Under the pieces are notes generated by a model that did not search any database, had not been told where the DNA came from, and was given only the letters and a program-made list of their open reading frames with translations. A stretch of DNA of 64,000 nt from Areca catechu (taxonomy: Eukaryota; Streptophyta; Magnoliopsida; Arecales; Arecaceae): assembly GCA_021397845.1 (NCBI GenBank), contig CM038050.1, forward strand, positions 114,813,891 through 114,877,890, in the 5' to 3' direction. Positions 11,027 to 21,388 of the stretch are shown piece after piece. A program made the translations under genes and the position numbers. Within the stretch, counting starts at the first letter, position 1, and the number at the start of each line of letters is the position of its first letter.

Positions 11027-12370
11027 TGAAAGATTGTGCCCTGAAAGCCAATTGAAAATTGTAAATTGATCCCAAATCAATGAATTGACATTTTATAAAG
11101 GCATATTTTCCTCATTTGCTGTGTCTTTTTGATTTTATGAAAAACCCCATAGATTAGGGCTATGGTTCTAGGGTTATGATGAGATCATACCAGTGAGACC
11201 TAAAAGCCTTAAAAACCCTAATCTAAAATATTCCTGGTCGATGGGACATTGAGTTGGGATCAATGTTTCCGGCAAGACCAGCACATCCTTATATGTTTTG
11301 TAATGAGGGTGACTGATCTCACAGTCACTTGTGTTTGACACTAATACTAGGATGTGAGTGTTCATTAGAGAATGAGTTCACTTAATTGATCCAGATTGAG
11401 AATATCTAATGGAAACCTTATCTGTTTGTCAATAGATAATTCTCATAGTGGGGAGAGTGCATGTGGTCCTTTGACCTGAGACTACCATAGTACATATATA
11501 TATGAAGCCATACTTTGGTTCGCAATCAATCATGACACTGAGTCATGCACGAGGTGATACTGGTATGGTGGATTGTATATGGAGGTTGTGAGTAGGTCAA
11601 CAAGGAATGATCAGCCCTAGTAAGAGGACTAGCATCCAGCTAATTTCAAATGATGGATTCAGGAAACCTTTGATCAAGTATGAACATTAGAGTTATTTTC
11701 GAATGGTTAATTAATGAATCATCATTATAAGATTGAGCTAGGGATGAATATGAAATTGGATTTGATAAGTATCCATATTCATAATCATATTCGGGGTGCA
11801 AGTTGATCAAAGGACTGAATTGCCCGGTAACTCACCACTGAAGGGTATTTTGGTAATTCCACCAAAATTCCACATCTTCCGGGTAGACATGATACGTTGC
11901 TAGACGTCAATCTTGTCTTGTAGGTATATGATTGAGTCATGGTAATTGAAATCAGTTAATTTGAATTAGATTCTAATTGACCGAGTCGAGCTAGTTTGAG
12001 TTGACCTAAATCGGCTTATTTGAGATCTAACCGAAATAAGTCAAATAGAACTCGGACCTACTGCTGGCTAGGTGTGGAACCCAATGGGTCACACACAAAA
12101 GAAAATTGATGAAGGATTTAGTTTGGAATTAAATCATGTTTGCATGATAAACACACTAGCATGTGTTGCAGACCAAATTTCTATTCGAATCAGATTCGAA
12201 TTTGGTTCCAAATTGGGCTTACTTGGGTTCTAATTGAACCAGATTAAGGTCCAATTTATTTTTTAGGACTTTGGGCTCACCCATGGCTGAACCCAAGTGA
12301 ATTTAGTTCACTGAGACCCTCTCTCCAAGCTGCCCCCTCCCTTTTCTCAGCCGCGCGCGCCAAGAAAGAG

Positions 12371-12388
12371 AGTCCACGCGCGTGGACT
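12371..12388. promoter_or_regulatory. Perfect 18-base palindrome in the Cop3 LTR
   Basis: AGTCCACGCGCGTGGACT equals its own reverse complement. An identical copy is at 19989-20006 in the other LTR. It lies about 340 bases upstream of the TATA box. Related hairpins occur in Cop1 and Cop4. A CpG-rich core (CGCGCG) makes it a likely methylation target; a role in transcription is inference. Confidence 0.65.
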
Positions 12389-12711
12389 TCTCTTAAAATG
12401 CGTGAGAAAGAAAATAAACGTTGAAGAAATATCTGGAAAAGGGGCGATTCAGATCCTTGTCTGGCACCCTTGGATCTGGATCTGATGGCCAGAAAAAATT
12501 AAGGAAAAGATCCGTCGCTTTTCGGTCGCAAATCTGTCTCCAAAAGTCGCGATTCTTCCTGAAGTTTTTCCGAGAGTCCTCCTCGTCGGAAAAATGAAAA
12601 TTAAATCAGAGAATCAAGATTTTTGGTTGAGGGGACGCGTGAGGAATGAGGGATCGTGATCCCTGGGGTTTCAGAGGGTTGTGTTGTTTCGAGATGACAC
12701 CCCTCTGAGAT

Positions 12712-12720
12712 CTATAAATA
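12712..12720 (+). promoter_or_regulatory. TATA box of the Cop3 LTR promoter
   Basis: CTATAAATA sits in the middle of the LTR, followed by a run typical of an LTR transcript start (GGGTTGGGTTCTCGGGGG). The same box is at 20331-20339 in the 3' LTR. Confidence 0.7.
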
Positions 12721-13382
12721 GGGTTGGGTTCTCGGGGGTTTTCACGTAACATAATTTAGAGATCCAATTCCCTTTCCTCCTCTCCAGAATACTCCTTTCC
12801 CTTGTTCTTGTTGGGTATTGTTTCCCTTACAGAGGTATCCTCTGTCGAAACTCTGACCCTAAACAAGAATAAGAAGAAGGTCTTGAACGGTAAAGGAAAG
12901 AAAAAGGAAAGGATCTATTCTTCTTCTTTTCCTTCTTCAATTAAGACTTTGCCTGTCTTAATTTTTCTTCCAATTCAATTCAAGAAAAGGGATTCAAGAA
13001 AGGGAATTCTTGAAGAAAATTCAAGAAGAGGAAAGAAGGAAGAAAAGAAATTTTCAAGAAAGAAAATTTCAGCCTAAAAGTCCAAGAATTGAATTCTTGA
13101 AAAAGAATTCAAGAAGAGGAGCCAAGAACTAGAAATTGTTGTCTTCATCTTTTTCTGTGTGGATCACCATTGGAGGGTGAACATTTGGGCACCTGGTGGA
13201 GATTCAGAGTTTGGATTTTGCGATACAGGTTAGTATCTTAATTTGAGATTAAATCTTATATATAAATTTTATATGTTTTAATTCTTTTAAGGAGATCTTG
13301 GGTTAAAGGTTTGGTGAAGATTTCAAAAGATAAAAATAAAATTTTAAAATCTATGTTTTCGCCTTGCCATCAAACTCTACAG

Positions 13383-13394
13383 TGGTATCAGAGC
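13383..13394 (+). other. Primer-binding site of Cop3
   Basis: TGGTATCAGAGC, complementary to the 3' end of initiator tRNA-Met, one base after the LTR end. It primes minus-strand DNA synthesis in Copia elements. Confidence 0.93.
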
Positions 13395-13454
13395 CTCCTT
13401 ATTAAGATTAAAATATATATGCTGAATTTTAGATGCATATTTATATAAGTAACA

Positions 13455-13822
13455 TGAGATGTAATATATGTTTGTTGTAATGTCACCAATTAGGGTTTTC
13501 ACTCAAACCCTAATTGTTGTAGAGATATGCATAGAGATCTAGTCATCATACTGAAATAAGATTGCCCTGGCATAATGGTGGATCCATTATGTGGTAAATG
13601 GTTGTCCTAGTATGATGGCACACTAATCACATATTTGTGTTAATTATGCATATATGTTTGATGTATGCCACTAATTAAGGTTTTCACTTAAACCTTAATT
13701 TGCATAGAGATATGTTTAGCCTTCTAGTCATCATACTGAAATAAGGTTGCCCTGGCATAATGGTGGATCCATTATGTGGTAAATGGTTGTCCTAGTATGA
13801 TGGCACACTATGGCACATATTT
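13455..13822 (+). repeat. Two-copy direct repeat of about 185 bp in the Cop3 leader
   Basis: Sequence around 13541 (AGTCATCATACTGAAATAAG) recurs around 13726, giving a period of 185 bases. The repeat includes the GGATCCATTATGTGG section. The two copies differ at scattered positions, so the duplication is older than the insertion or has since diverged. Confidence 0.85.
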
Positions 13823-14169
13823 GCTAAAATGTGCTTTGTTTTAATAAAGCCCTCTTTAAAACATATTAAGTTGTAGTGTCATATACCAAAAGCAAAAATA
13901 ATCAATATGATTAGTTTATCATTCGGTGTCTAGGAAAAGTGGTTCATGATCGGTAAAGAGGACGTGGTTTTTAATTGGTTCCGTTGACTGACCTGGCCAA
14001 TTCTTATTGGTGTCTAAGGAAAGCAACGGGGGGACTCCCACCACTCTCCCACTTACCTGGCCGGTATGATTAACTTAATTATTGATTGATATGCTTAGTG
14101 TAATATTCACTACATATGGCCTTCCTTCATGCCAAGTCATTATTATGTTATGATCCATATTAGGTTTGT

Positions 14170-14463
14170 TGTGTACACACAAGGCCTTTTTCTTTATGGT
14201 GACTAACATAATTTTTGCTTGGTACATTTGATGCTTATGGAATGATTTAATATAATACTTTGTTGTGTACACACAAGGGTATTATAATTAATATCATGAC
14301 TATATAGTAATGAAGGGTCTAACTTAACTAAAATATTATAGTTTGTTGTGTACACACAAAGCTATTAATATTTTAGAGGCCAAGATAAGTTGAGAATTGT
14401 ATGAATTACAATTGGAAAGAGTTTTCCTACCTTTGAACTTATATAAGATTTGTTGTGTACACA
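14170..14463 (+). repeat. Four spaced copies of TGTGTACACA in the Cop3 leader
   Basis: The 10-base palindrome TGTGTACACA occurs at 14170, 14264, 14347 and 14454, each within TTGTTGTGTACACACAA. Spacings are 94, 83 and 107 bases. Sequence between copies is unrelated, so this is not a simple tandem repeat. The place, between primer site and gag on the genomic RNA, fits a packaging or dimerisation signal, which is inference. Confidence 0.75.
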
Positions 14464-14656
14464 CAAGGTCTTTTATGAGGAATTAGGATCTCAACCCCAC
14501 TAAGAGAACCAATTAGGGTTTCCTCGATCATCACATTGAGGGTTATGATGCTTGATAAAATAGTGGGAGACATAATTAAGTTAAAGTCCTAATTTAATTA
14601 TGTTTTGTCAACATTGATTGTTTGCTTATGTAATGTTGTTTGTTAATGTAGATTAA

Positions 14657-15922
14657 ATGGCATCTTCACTCTCACTCCGTAGCATTCTTGATGCAAATAA
14701 ATTGACTGGACCAAACTATGTTGATTGGTTGAGAAACCTGAAGATAGTACTCAGCCAAGAAAGAATTTCTTATATTCTTGATACCCCAACCTTGGAACCA
14801 TTAGGGGAAGATGCCTCGCAAGAGGATAAGACCACATATAACACGTGGCAAAATGACTCACTTACTGTCAAGTGTATAATGCTTGCCTCTATGACCAATG
14901 AGTTACAGAGGCAACATGAAAGCATGGACACAAACTCCATATTTCTCAATTTAAAAGAACTTTATGGAGAACATAGTCGAACTGCAAGATATGAAATATC
15001 TAAGCAGTTATTCCGTGCAAGGATGACAGAAGGTACATCCGTACAAGACCATGTATTAAAGGTTATTGACCTAATCACCCGATTGGGTCAATTAGGTTTT
15101 GTTATGGATGGGGAGTTGAATCAGGATTTAATCCTGCAGTCACTCCCAGAGTCATTTTCACAGTTTGTTCTTAATTATCATATGAACAAACTTAACACTT
15201 CCTTGCCTGAGCTGTTGAATATGTTAAAAACAGCAGAGAGCCATTTAAAGAAAAATAAGGCTCCACTTCTTCTTGTAGATGGTGTAAACAAGAAGAAAAT
15301 AGGCAAAAAGGGTTCCAAGAGGAGGTTAAACCCAAAAGGGGGCATCAAGAAAAAGAAAGGAAAGAAGGCCTCCGGACAAATGACCTGCTTTCATTGTGGC
15401 AAGCCGGGTCACTGGAAAAGAAACTGCAAGGTTTACCTTGCAAGTGTGAAGCCTGGTGCTAGTGATGCACCAAAAGGTATGTATGAGATACATGCAATTT
15501 TGTCATTAGACTCTTCTAATTCAAACTCTTGGGTATTGGATACTGCTTGTGGTCATCATATCTGCAAATCATTGCAGGGACTACAGAACATTAGAGTTTT
15601 GAAGGAAGGCGACTTCGAGCTCTACGGTGCTGGAGGAGATTCCATCCAAGCAGAAGCTGTAGGGACTTATATGTTGAAGCTGCCTTCTGGGAATATTTTA
15701 GAGTTAAAAAATTGTTATTTTATGCCTAGAATCATTAGAAACATCATATCTGTACCCTTATTACTTAAACAAGGATATATTATGAATGTAATGAGCAGTG
15801 GCTGCTCAATCAGTTTTTCTAATGAAATAATATTTAATGGCATATTTTGCAATGGTCTCTTAACTTTATCTTCTGATGACAATATACTACATGTTAGTAA
15901 TAAACGAAAAAGAGATGAATAA
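14657..15922 (+). CDS. gag: Cop3 Gag with zinc knuckle and start of protease (421 residues)
   Basis: This is the longest open frame in the window. Gag forms the virus-like particle in the cytoplasm and binds the element RNA. Residues 1-190 are the Copia Gag fold (SLRSILDANKLTG, NYVDWLRNLKIVL, IMLASMTNEL). Residues 200-245 are very basic (KKKIGKKGSKRR). A CX2CX4HX4C zinc knuckle, CFHCGKPGHWKRNC, is at about 246-259. The protease follows with SWVLDTACGHHIC at about 293-305: the usual DTG active site reads DTA, so proteolysis is probably lost. I chose the first ATG because it aligns with the Cop2 and Cop5 gag starts (MSSNLSLRSLLD). The frame ends at a stop before the pre-integrase domain; in an intact element it should continue into pol. 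Confidence 0.88.
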   Translation: MASSLSLRSILDANKLTGPNYVDWLRNLKIVLSQERISYILDTPTLEPLGEDASQEDKTTYNTWQNDSLTVKCIMLASMTNELQRQHESMDTNSIFLNLKELYGEHSRTARYEISKQLFRARMTEGTSVQDHVLKVIDLITRLGQLGFVMDGELNQDLILQSLPESFSQFVLNYHMNKLNTSLPELLNMLKTAESHLKKNKAPLLLVDGVNKKKIGKKGSKRRLNPKGGIKKKKGKKASGQMTCFHCGKPGHWKRNCKVYLASVKPGASDAPKGMYEIHAILSLDSSNSNSWVLDTACGHHICKSLQGLQNIRVLKEGDFELYGAGGDSIQAEAVGTYMLKLPSGNILELKNCYFMPRIIRNIISVPLLLKQGYIMNVMSSGCSISFSNEIIFNGIFCNGLLTLSSDDNILHVSNKRKRDE

Positions 15923-15924
15923 AC

Positions 15925-16986
15925 AATACTTTACTTTGGCACTGTCGTCTTGGACATATTAGTGAGCAGAGGATTAACAAGTTATACAAGGAAAAATTCC
16001 TTAATCCTTATGACTATGAATCATTAGGAACTTGTGAATCATGTCTCATGGGTAAAATGACCAAGACTCCATTTAGTGGACATAATGAAAGGACAACAGA
16101 GTTATTAGGACTCATACACACTGATGTATGTGGACCTATGACAACTCAGGCCAAGGGTGGATACTCATATTTCATCACATTCACTGATGATTTTTCAAGG
16201 TACGGATTTGTGTATCTAATGAAACATAAGTCCGAAGCTTTTGAAAATTTTTAGAGTATCAAAGTATGGTAGAGAAACAAACGGGGAAAAGTATTAAGAT
16301 CCTTCGATCAGATAGAGGAGGTGAATACTTATCCACCGAGTTTCTTGATCACCTTAAACAAAAGGGAATCATCTCTGAATGGACTCCTCCTTACACACCA
16401 CAATTAAATGGTGTTGCTGAAAGGGAAATCGTACTTTATTAGATATGGTACGGTCCATGATGTGCTTCACAGACTTACCTGTTTCTTTCTGGGATATGCC
16501 TTGGAAACAGCGGCTAATATTTTGAATAGAGTACCATCCAAATCTGTATCTAGCATTCCATATGAGTTATGGAGGGGAAAGAAACCCAATCTTAAGCACC
16601 TTAAGATATGGGGATGTCCAGCTTATGTCAAAAGAAATTTTGGACAAAAGCTTGATGTTAGAGCAGAAAAATGTCTATTTGTTGGATATCCCAAAGATAG
16701 TATAGGATATCTATTCTACCACCCTACTGAACAAAAGGTTTTAGTCAGTAGGCATGCCATTTTTATGGAAAAAGAATTCATCCTACAAAAGGGCAGTGGG
16801 AGAAATATTGAACTTGAAGAAGTTCAACAAGTAGATACATCTCAACAAAATCATAACACAGTTAGTATAGAACCTGAACACACCACTCCTATCCGTAAGT
16901 CTGATAGAGTGCGACATGCACCTGAAAGGTATGGGTTCATTATTAAAATAATGAAGCCCGAATCATTGATAATGATGAGCCTCTAA
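15925..16986 (+). pseudogene. Cop3 pre-integrase domain and integrase, frameshifted
   Basis: The HHCC zinc domain can be followed over two frames (LWHCRLGHISEQRINKL, then CESCLMGKMTKTPF at about 16036). The catalytic core shows HTDVCGPM, TDDFSRYGFVYLM, and in another frame LRSDRGGEYLS and NGVAERE, so the D,D,E residues survive at the DNA level. Frameshifts lie near 15925, 16252 and 16430. The C-terminal part (about 16480-16986) is open: GYALETAANILNRVPSKS, IWGCPAYVKR and KCLFVGYPKDS are typical. The linker to reverse transcriptase has one more break near 16985. Confidence 0.87.
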
Positions 16987-17036
16987 CATATACGGATGCT
17001 GTCATAAGTAGCGACTCAGACAAATGGCTGGAAGCC

Positions 17037-18069
17037 ATGAGATCCGAAATGGACTCCATGTATGTCAACCAAGTCTTGACTTTGGTTGATGCACCAGAGA
17101 GTGTTAACCCTATTGGATGCAAATGGGTCTATAAGAAAAAGATTGGGGCAGATGGCCAAGTTGAAACTTATAAAGCCAGATTAGTGGCTAAGGGTTTCAG
17201 ACAAAAACAGGGAATAGATTATGATGAAACATTTTCTCCTGTTGCCATGCTCAAATCTATTCGGATCATGCTTGCTATAGCAGCATATCATGATTATGAA
17301 ATCTGGCAGATGGATGTGAAAACTGCATTCCTCAATGGTTTCCTTGAGGAAGAGGTTTATATGTCACAGCCAGAAGGTTTTGTCTTGGAGACTAAACCTA
17401 ATCAGGTATGTAGGCTAAAGAAATCTATTTATGGATTAAAGCAAGCATCTAGGAGTTGGAACATCCGATTTGATAAGACAGTCAAAGAATTTGACTTTAT
17501 CAAAAATGAGGATGAACCTTGTGTGTACAAGAAGACTAGTGGGAGTGCCATAGTTTCTTGGTTCTGCATGTAGATGACATGCAGAACCTTGTGTGTACAA
17601 GAAGACTAGTGGGAGTGCCATAGTTTTCTTGGTTCTGCATGTAGATGACATACTCCTCATTGGGAATGATATCCCAATGTTACAATTGGTCAAGGTATGG
17701 TTATCTAAACAGTTTTCCATGAAAGACTTGGGAGAAGCATCTTATATACTAGGCATCAAGATCTATAGAGATAGATCTAGGAGGATGCTAGGTTTATCCC
17801 AATCTAGGTACATTGACCAAGTGCTAAAAAGATTTAGCATGGAGGAAAGTAAAAGAGGTTACTTACCTATTGGTCATGGCATACATCTTTCTAAGAAGAT
17901 GTCTCCTAAGACACCTGAAGAAAGAAATAGAATGAATTCGGTACCTTATGCTTCGGCAGTAGGGTCTATTATGTATGCTATGTTATGTACTAGGCCTGAT
18001 GTGGCATATGCCTTAGGTATAGCTAGCAGGTTTCAGGCTGATCCAGGAGAGATCATTGGAAGGCTGTGA
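17037..18069 (+). pseudogene. Cop3 reverse transcriptase, broken by a duplication and a frameshift
   Basis: Copia RT would copy the element RNA into DNA. It starts AMRSEMDSM and has CKWVYKKK, ARLVAKGFRQKQGIDYDETF, WQMDVKTAFLNG and YGLKQASRSWN in order. A 70-bp tandem duplication (17514-17653) with a one-base difference ends the frame just after the catalytic segment. The second repeat copy restores it as LHVDDILLIGND; the usual Tyr before VDD is His. The frame then runs to LCTRPDVAYALGIASRFQ and is shifted near 18050. The neighbouring copy at 9901 keeps YVDD and lacks the duplication. Confidence 0.9.
17514..17653 (+). repeat. 70-bp tandem duplication across the RT active site
   Basis: GAACCTTGTGTGTACAAGAA begins at 17514 and again at 17584. 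The first unit has one T fewer in the TTTCTTGG run. The duplication repeats the codons leading to VDD and causes the internal stop. Confidence 0.93.
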
Positions 18070-18623
18070 AAAATATTCTTAAGTACTTAAGAAGAACTAA
18101 GGATATTTTTCTAATATACGGAGGATCTGATCTTAAACTAGAAGCTTATTCAGATTCTAGTTTTCAATCAGATCCAGATGACAGCAAATCTATATCTGGG
18201 TATGTTTTTATCCTTAATGGAGGAGCTGTAAGCTGGAAAAGTTCTAAACAGCAAACTGTAGCTGACTCAAAAACTGAGGCAGAGTACATTGCTGTTAGTG
18301 AAGCTGCCAAGGAAGCTGTCTGGATGAAGAAGTTCATATCAGAGTTGGGCGTAGTTCCTGAGATTGAAGGTCCAGTATCACTTTACTGTGATAATACGGG
18401 GGCTGTTGCTCAAGCAAGGGAACCAAGAGCTCATCACAAATCAAAGCACATTCTGAGACGCTTCCATCTCGTTCGAGAGATTGTCGAAAGACAAGAAGTC
18501 TGCATTAATATGGTAGAAACGAAGAACAACGTAGCAGACCCGTTCACTAAGGCTCTATCACAGCGAGAGTTTGATCGCCACCTTGATTGTATGGGGTTAA
18601 GATTTAAAGGCGATTGGCTTTAG
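18066..18623 (+). pseudogene. Cop3 RNase H, open but cut off from its polyprotein
   Basis: Copia RNase H removes RNA from the RNA-DNA hybrid. The 185-residue open frame covers the C-terminal end of pol: YLRRTKDIFL, EAYSDSSFQSD with the first catalytic Asp, SWKSSKQQTVADSKTEAEY with the Glu, and YCDNTGAVAQ with the next Asp. It ends GLRFKGDWL and stop, 14 bases before the 3' LTR. The Met at 18066 is probably internal; a one-base loss near 18050 separates it from reverse transcriptase. It is better preserved than the copy at 10384-10891. Confidence 0.88.
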
Positions 18624-18625
18624 TG

Positions 18626-18637
18626 CAAGTAGGAGAT
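18626..18637 (+). other. Polypurine tract of Cop3
   Basis: CAAGTAGGAGAT lies directly before the TG of the 3' LTR. The matching site before the middle LTR is 11015-11026, slightly altered. Such tracts prime plus-strand DNA synthesis. Confidence 0.8.
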
Positions 18638-21001
18638 TGAAAGATTGTGCCCTGAAAGCCAATTGAAATATTATAATTTTGATCCCAAAATCAATGAATT
18701 GACATTTTATAAAGGCATTATTTTCATCATTTGCTGTGTCTTTTTGATTTTATGATGAACCCCATAGATTAGGGCTATGGTTCTAGGGTTATGATGAGAT
18801 CATACCAGTGAGACCTAAAGCCTTAAAACCCTAATCTAAAATATTCCTGGTCGATGGGACATTGAGTTGGGGATCAATGTTTTCGGCAAGACTAGCACAT
18901 CCTATATATGTTTTGTAATGAGGGTGACTGATCTCACAGTCACTTGTGTTTGACACTAATACTAGGATGTGAGTGTTCATTAGAGAATGAGTTCACTGAA
19001 TTGATCCAGATTGAGAATATCTAATGGAACCTTATCTGTTTGTCAATAGATAATTCTCATAGAGGGAGTAGTGCATGTGGGCCTTTGACCTGAGACTACC
19101 ATAGTACCTTATATATATGAATCCATACTTTGGTTCGCAATCAATCATGACACTGAGTCATGCACGAGGTGATACTGGTTATGGTGGATTGTATATGGAG
19201 GTTGTGAGTAGGTCAACAAGGAATTGATCAGCCCTAGTAAGAGGGAATAGCATCCAGCTAATTTCAAATGATGGATTCAGGAAACCTTTGATCAAAGTAT
19301 GAACATTAGAGTTATTTTCTAATGGTTAATTAATGAATCATCATTATAAAGATTGAGCTAGGGATGAATATGAAATTGGATTTGACAAGTATCCATATTC
19401 ATAATCATATTCGGGGTGCAAGTTGATCAAAGGACTGAATTGCCCGGTAACTCACCACTGAAGGGTATTTTGGTAATTCCACCAAAATTCCACATCTTCC
19501 GGGTAGACATGATACGTTACTAGACATCAATCTTGTCTTGTAGGTATATGATTGAGTCATGGTAATTCAAATCAGTTAATTTGAATTAGATTCTAATTGA
19601 CCGAGTCGAGCTAGTTTGAGTTGACCTAAATCAGCTTAGTTGAGATCTAACCGAATTAAGTCAAATAGAACTCGGACCTACTGCTGGCTAGGTGTGGAAC
19701 CCAATGGGTCACACACAAAAGAAAATTGATGAAGGATTTAATTTGGAATTAAATCATGTTTGCAGGATAAACACACTAGCATGTGTTGCAGACCAAATTT
19801 CTATTCAAATAGATTCGAATTTGGTTCCGAATTGGGCTTAATTGGGTTCTAATTGAACCAGATTAAGGTCCAATTTATTTTTTAGGACTTTGGCTAACCC
19901 ATGGCTGAATCCAAGTGAATTTAGTTCACTGAGACCCTCTCTCCAAGCCGCCCCCTCCCTTTTCTCACCCGCGCGCGCCAAGAAAGAGAGTCCACGCGCG
20001 TGGACTTCTCTTAAAATGCGTGAGAAAGAAAATAAATGTCGGAAAAATATCTGGAAAAGGGGCGATTCAGATCCTTGTCTGGCGCCCTTGGATCTGGATC
20101 TGATGGCCAGAAAAAATTAAGGAAAAGATCCATCGCTTTTCGGTCGCAAATCCGTCTCCAAAAGTCGCGATTCTTCTTGAAGTTTTTCCGAGAGTACTCC
20201 TCGTCGGAAAAAAAAAAAATTAAATCGGAGAATCATGATTTTTGGTTGAGGGGACACGTGAGGAATGAGGGATCGTGATCCCTGGGGTTTCAGAGGGTTG
20301 CGTTGTTTCGAGATGATACCCCTCTGAGATCTATAAATAGGGTTGGGTTCTCGGGGGTTTTCACGTAACATAATTTAGAGATCCAATTCCCTTTCCTCCT
20401 CTCCAGAAAACTCCTTCCCCTTGTTCTTGTTGGGTATTGTTTCCCTTACAGAGGTATCCTCTGTCGAAACTCTGACCCTAAACAAGAATAAGAAGAAGGT
20501 CTTGAACGGTAAAGGAAAGAAAAAGAAAAGGATCTGTTCTTCTTCTTTTCCTTCTTGAATTAAGACTTTGCCTATCTTAATTTTTCTTCCAATTCAATTC
20601 AAGAAAAGGGATTCAAGAAAGGGAATTCTTGAAGAAAATTCAAGAAGAGGAAAGAAGGAAGAAAAGAAATTTTCAAGAAAGAAAATTTCAGCCTAAAAGT
20701 CCAAGAATTGAATTCTTGAAAAAGAATTCAAGAAGAGGAGCCAAGAACTAGAAATTGTTGTCTTCATCTTTTTCTGTGTGGATCACCATTGGAGGGTGAA
20801 CATTTGGGCACCTGGTGGAGATTCAGAGTTTGGATTTTGCGATACAGGTTAGTATCTTAATTTGAGATTAAATCTTATATATACATTTTATATGTTTTAA
20901 TTCTTTTAAGGAGATCTTGGGTTAAAGGTTTGGTGAAGATTTCAAAAGATAAAAATAAAAATTTTGAAATCTATGTTTCCGCCTTGCCATCAAATCCTAC
21001 A
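18638..21001 (+). repeat. 3' LTR of Cop3 (2364 bp)
   Basis: It begins TGAAAGATTGTGCCC and ends CAAATCCTACA, matching 11027-13381 with scattered substitutions and small indels, densest in the first few hundred bases. The next bases (CTTTG, 21002-21006) are the expected right-hand target duplication, but the left partner has been lost. Confidence 0.92.
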
Positions 21002-21388
21002 CTTTGGCAGAAAGGGGCTTCACGGAGTCACGTTCAATCAGATATTATATATCCCACTTGCAGATCACATCAGTGTCACCACACTCATTTGGTCAAGAGG
21101 ACAACCAAACGATGTGAACTGCAATAACCTATACTTTATATATTGCCGTCCAGTATAATATATCCTTTGGTTGTGAACAGGGTTTAAGGACCAGTCGATA
21201 CATCCTCTCTGTATCGAAAACAATGTAGCCCTAAGGACTTCATCACATTGAAAGAGTTCACTTTTAGGAAAATACAATATATGATGAGCTGCCAAAAATA
21301 AAAATTTTATTAATTCATAAAATGAATACAATACTCAGCACAACCGCCTACAACCCAGGTGATTGGCTTTGGGACACAATTCCCAACA
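21002..21388 (-). repeat. 5' LTR of Cop2, remaining part (start of the LTR)
   Basis: On the minus strand this starts TGTTGGGAATTGTGTCCC and aligns with the starts of the Cop5 LTRs (52671 and 44762). Joined to 8015-9900 it makes one LTR of about 2.27 kb, short by roughly 113 bases lost at the Cop3 junction. Confidence 0.87.

Larger units (their letters stand above)
11027..13381 (+). repeat. 5' LTR of Cop3 (2355 bp)
   Basis: It begins TGAAAGATTGTGCCC after a purine-rich tract and ends CAAACTCTACA, one base before the primer site. Both ends match the LTR at 18638-21001. It holds a TATA box (12712-12720), a perfect 18-base palindrome upstream (12371-12388) and a purine-rich section (12840-13120) read as a Lys/Glu-rich open frame that is probably not a gene. 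Confidence 0.92.
9901..21001 (+). mobile_element. Cop3: Copia element with order partial interior - LTR - interior - LTR
   Basis: From left to right there is a 3' fragment of the interior (9901-11026), an LTR (11027-13381), a full interior with primer site, leader, gag and pol (13382-18637) and a second LTR (18638-21001). The two LTRs are nearly identical by eye over about 2.36 kb, so this is a fairly recent insertion. It sits in the 5' LTR of Cop2. Compared with Cop5, about 113 bases of Cop2 LTR (the equivalent of 44270-44382) are missing at the junction. The left end thus looks like a deletion breakpoint through a longer tandem element. Gag-protease is open; pol is broken. Confidence 0.88.
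2557..21388 (-). mobile_element. Cop2: Copia LTR retrotransposon carrying three later insertions
   Basis: Reading right to left the element has a 5' LTR (21388 to 8015, split by Cop3), primer site, leader, gag, protease, integrase and the start of reverse transcriptase. It is then cut by Cop1. The rest of its pol and its 3' LTR must lie left of the window. GypLTR1 (3869-5320) separates protease from integrase. It is the same family as Cop5, which shares gag, integrase and LTR sequence at corresponding positions and supplies the uninterrupted comparison. Every coding section has frameshifts or stops, so it is dead. Its right flank begins GCCTC at 21389. Confidence 0.87.

Noticed and set aside
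12802..13077. Lys/Glu-rich 91-residue open frame
   Set aside because: Purine-rich LTR sequence of Cop3; the equivalent frame is disrupted in the 3' LTR.
13383..13394. Possible tRNA gene because of the tRNA-like TGGTATCAGAGC
   Set aside because: It is the complement of a tRNA 3' end used as a primer site directly after an LTR; no cloverleaf is present. The same applies to 138, 8002, 38259, 42083 and 50266.
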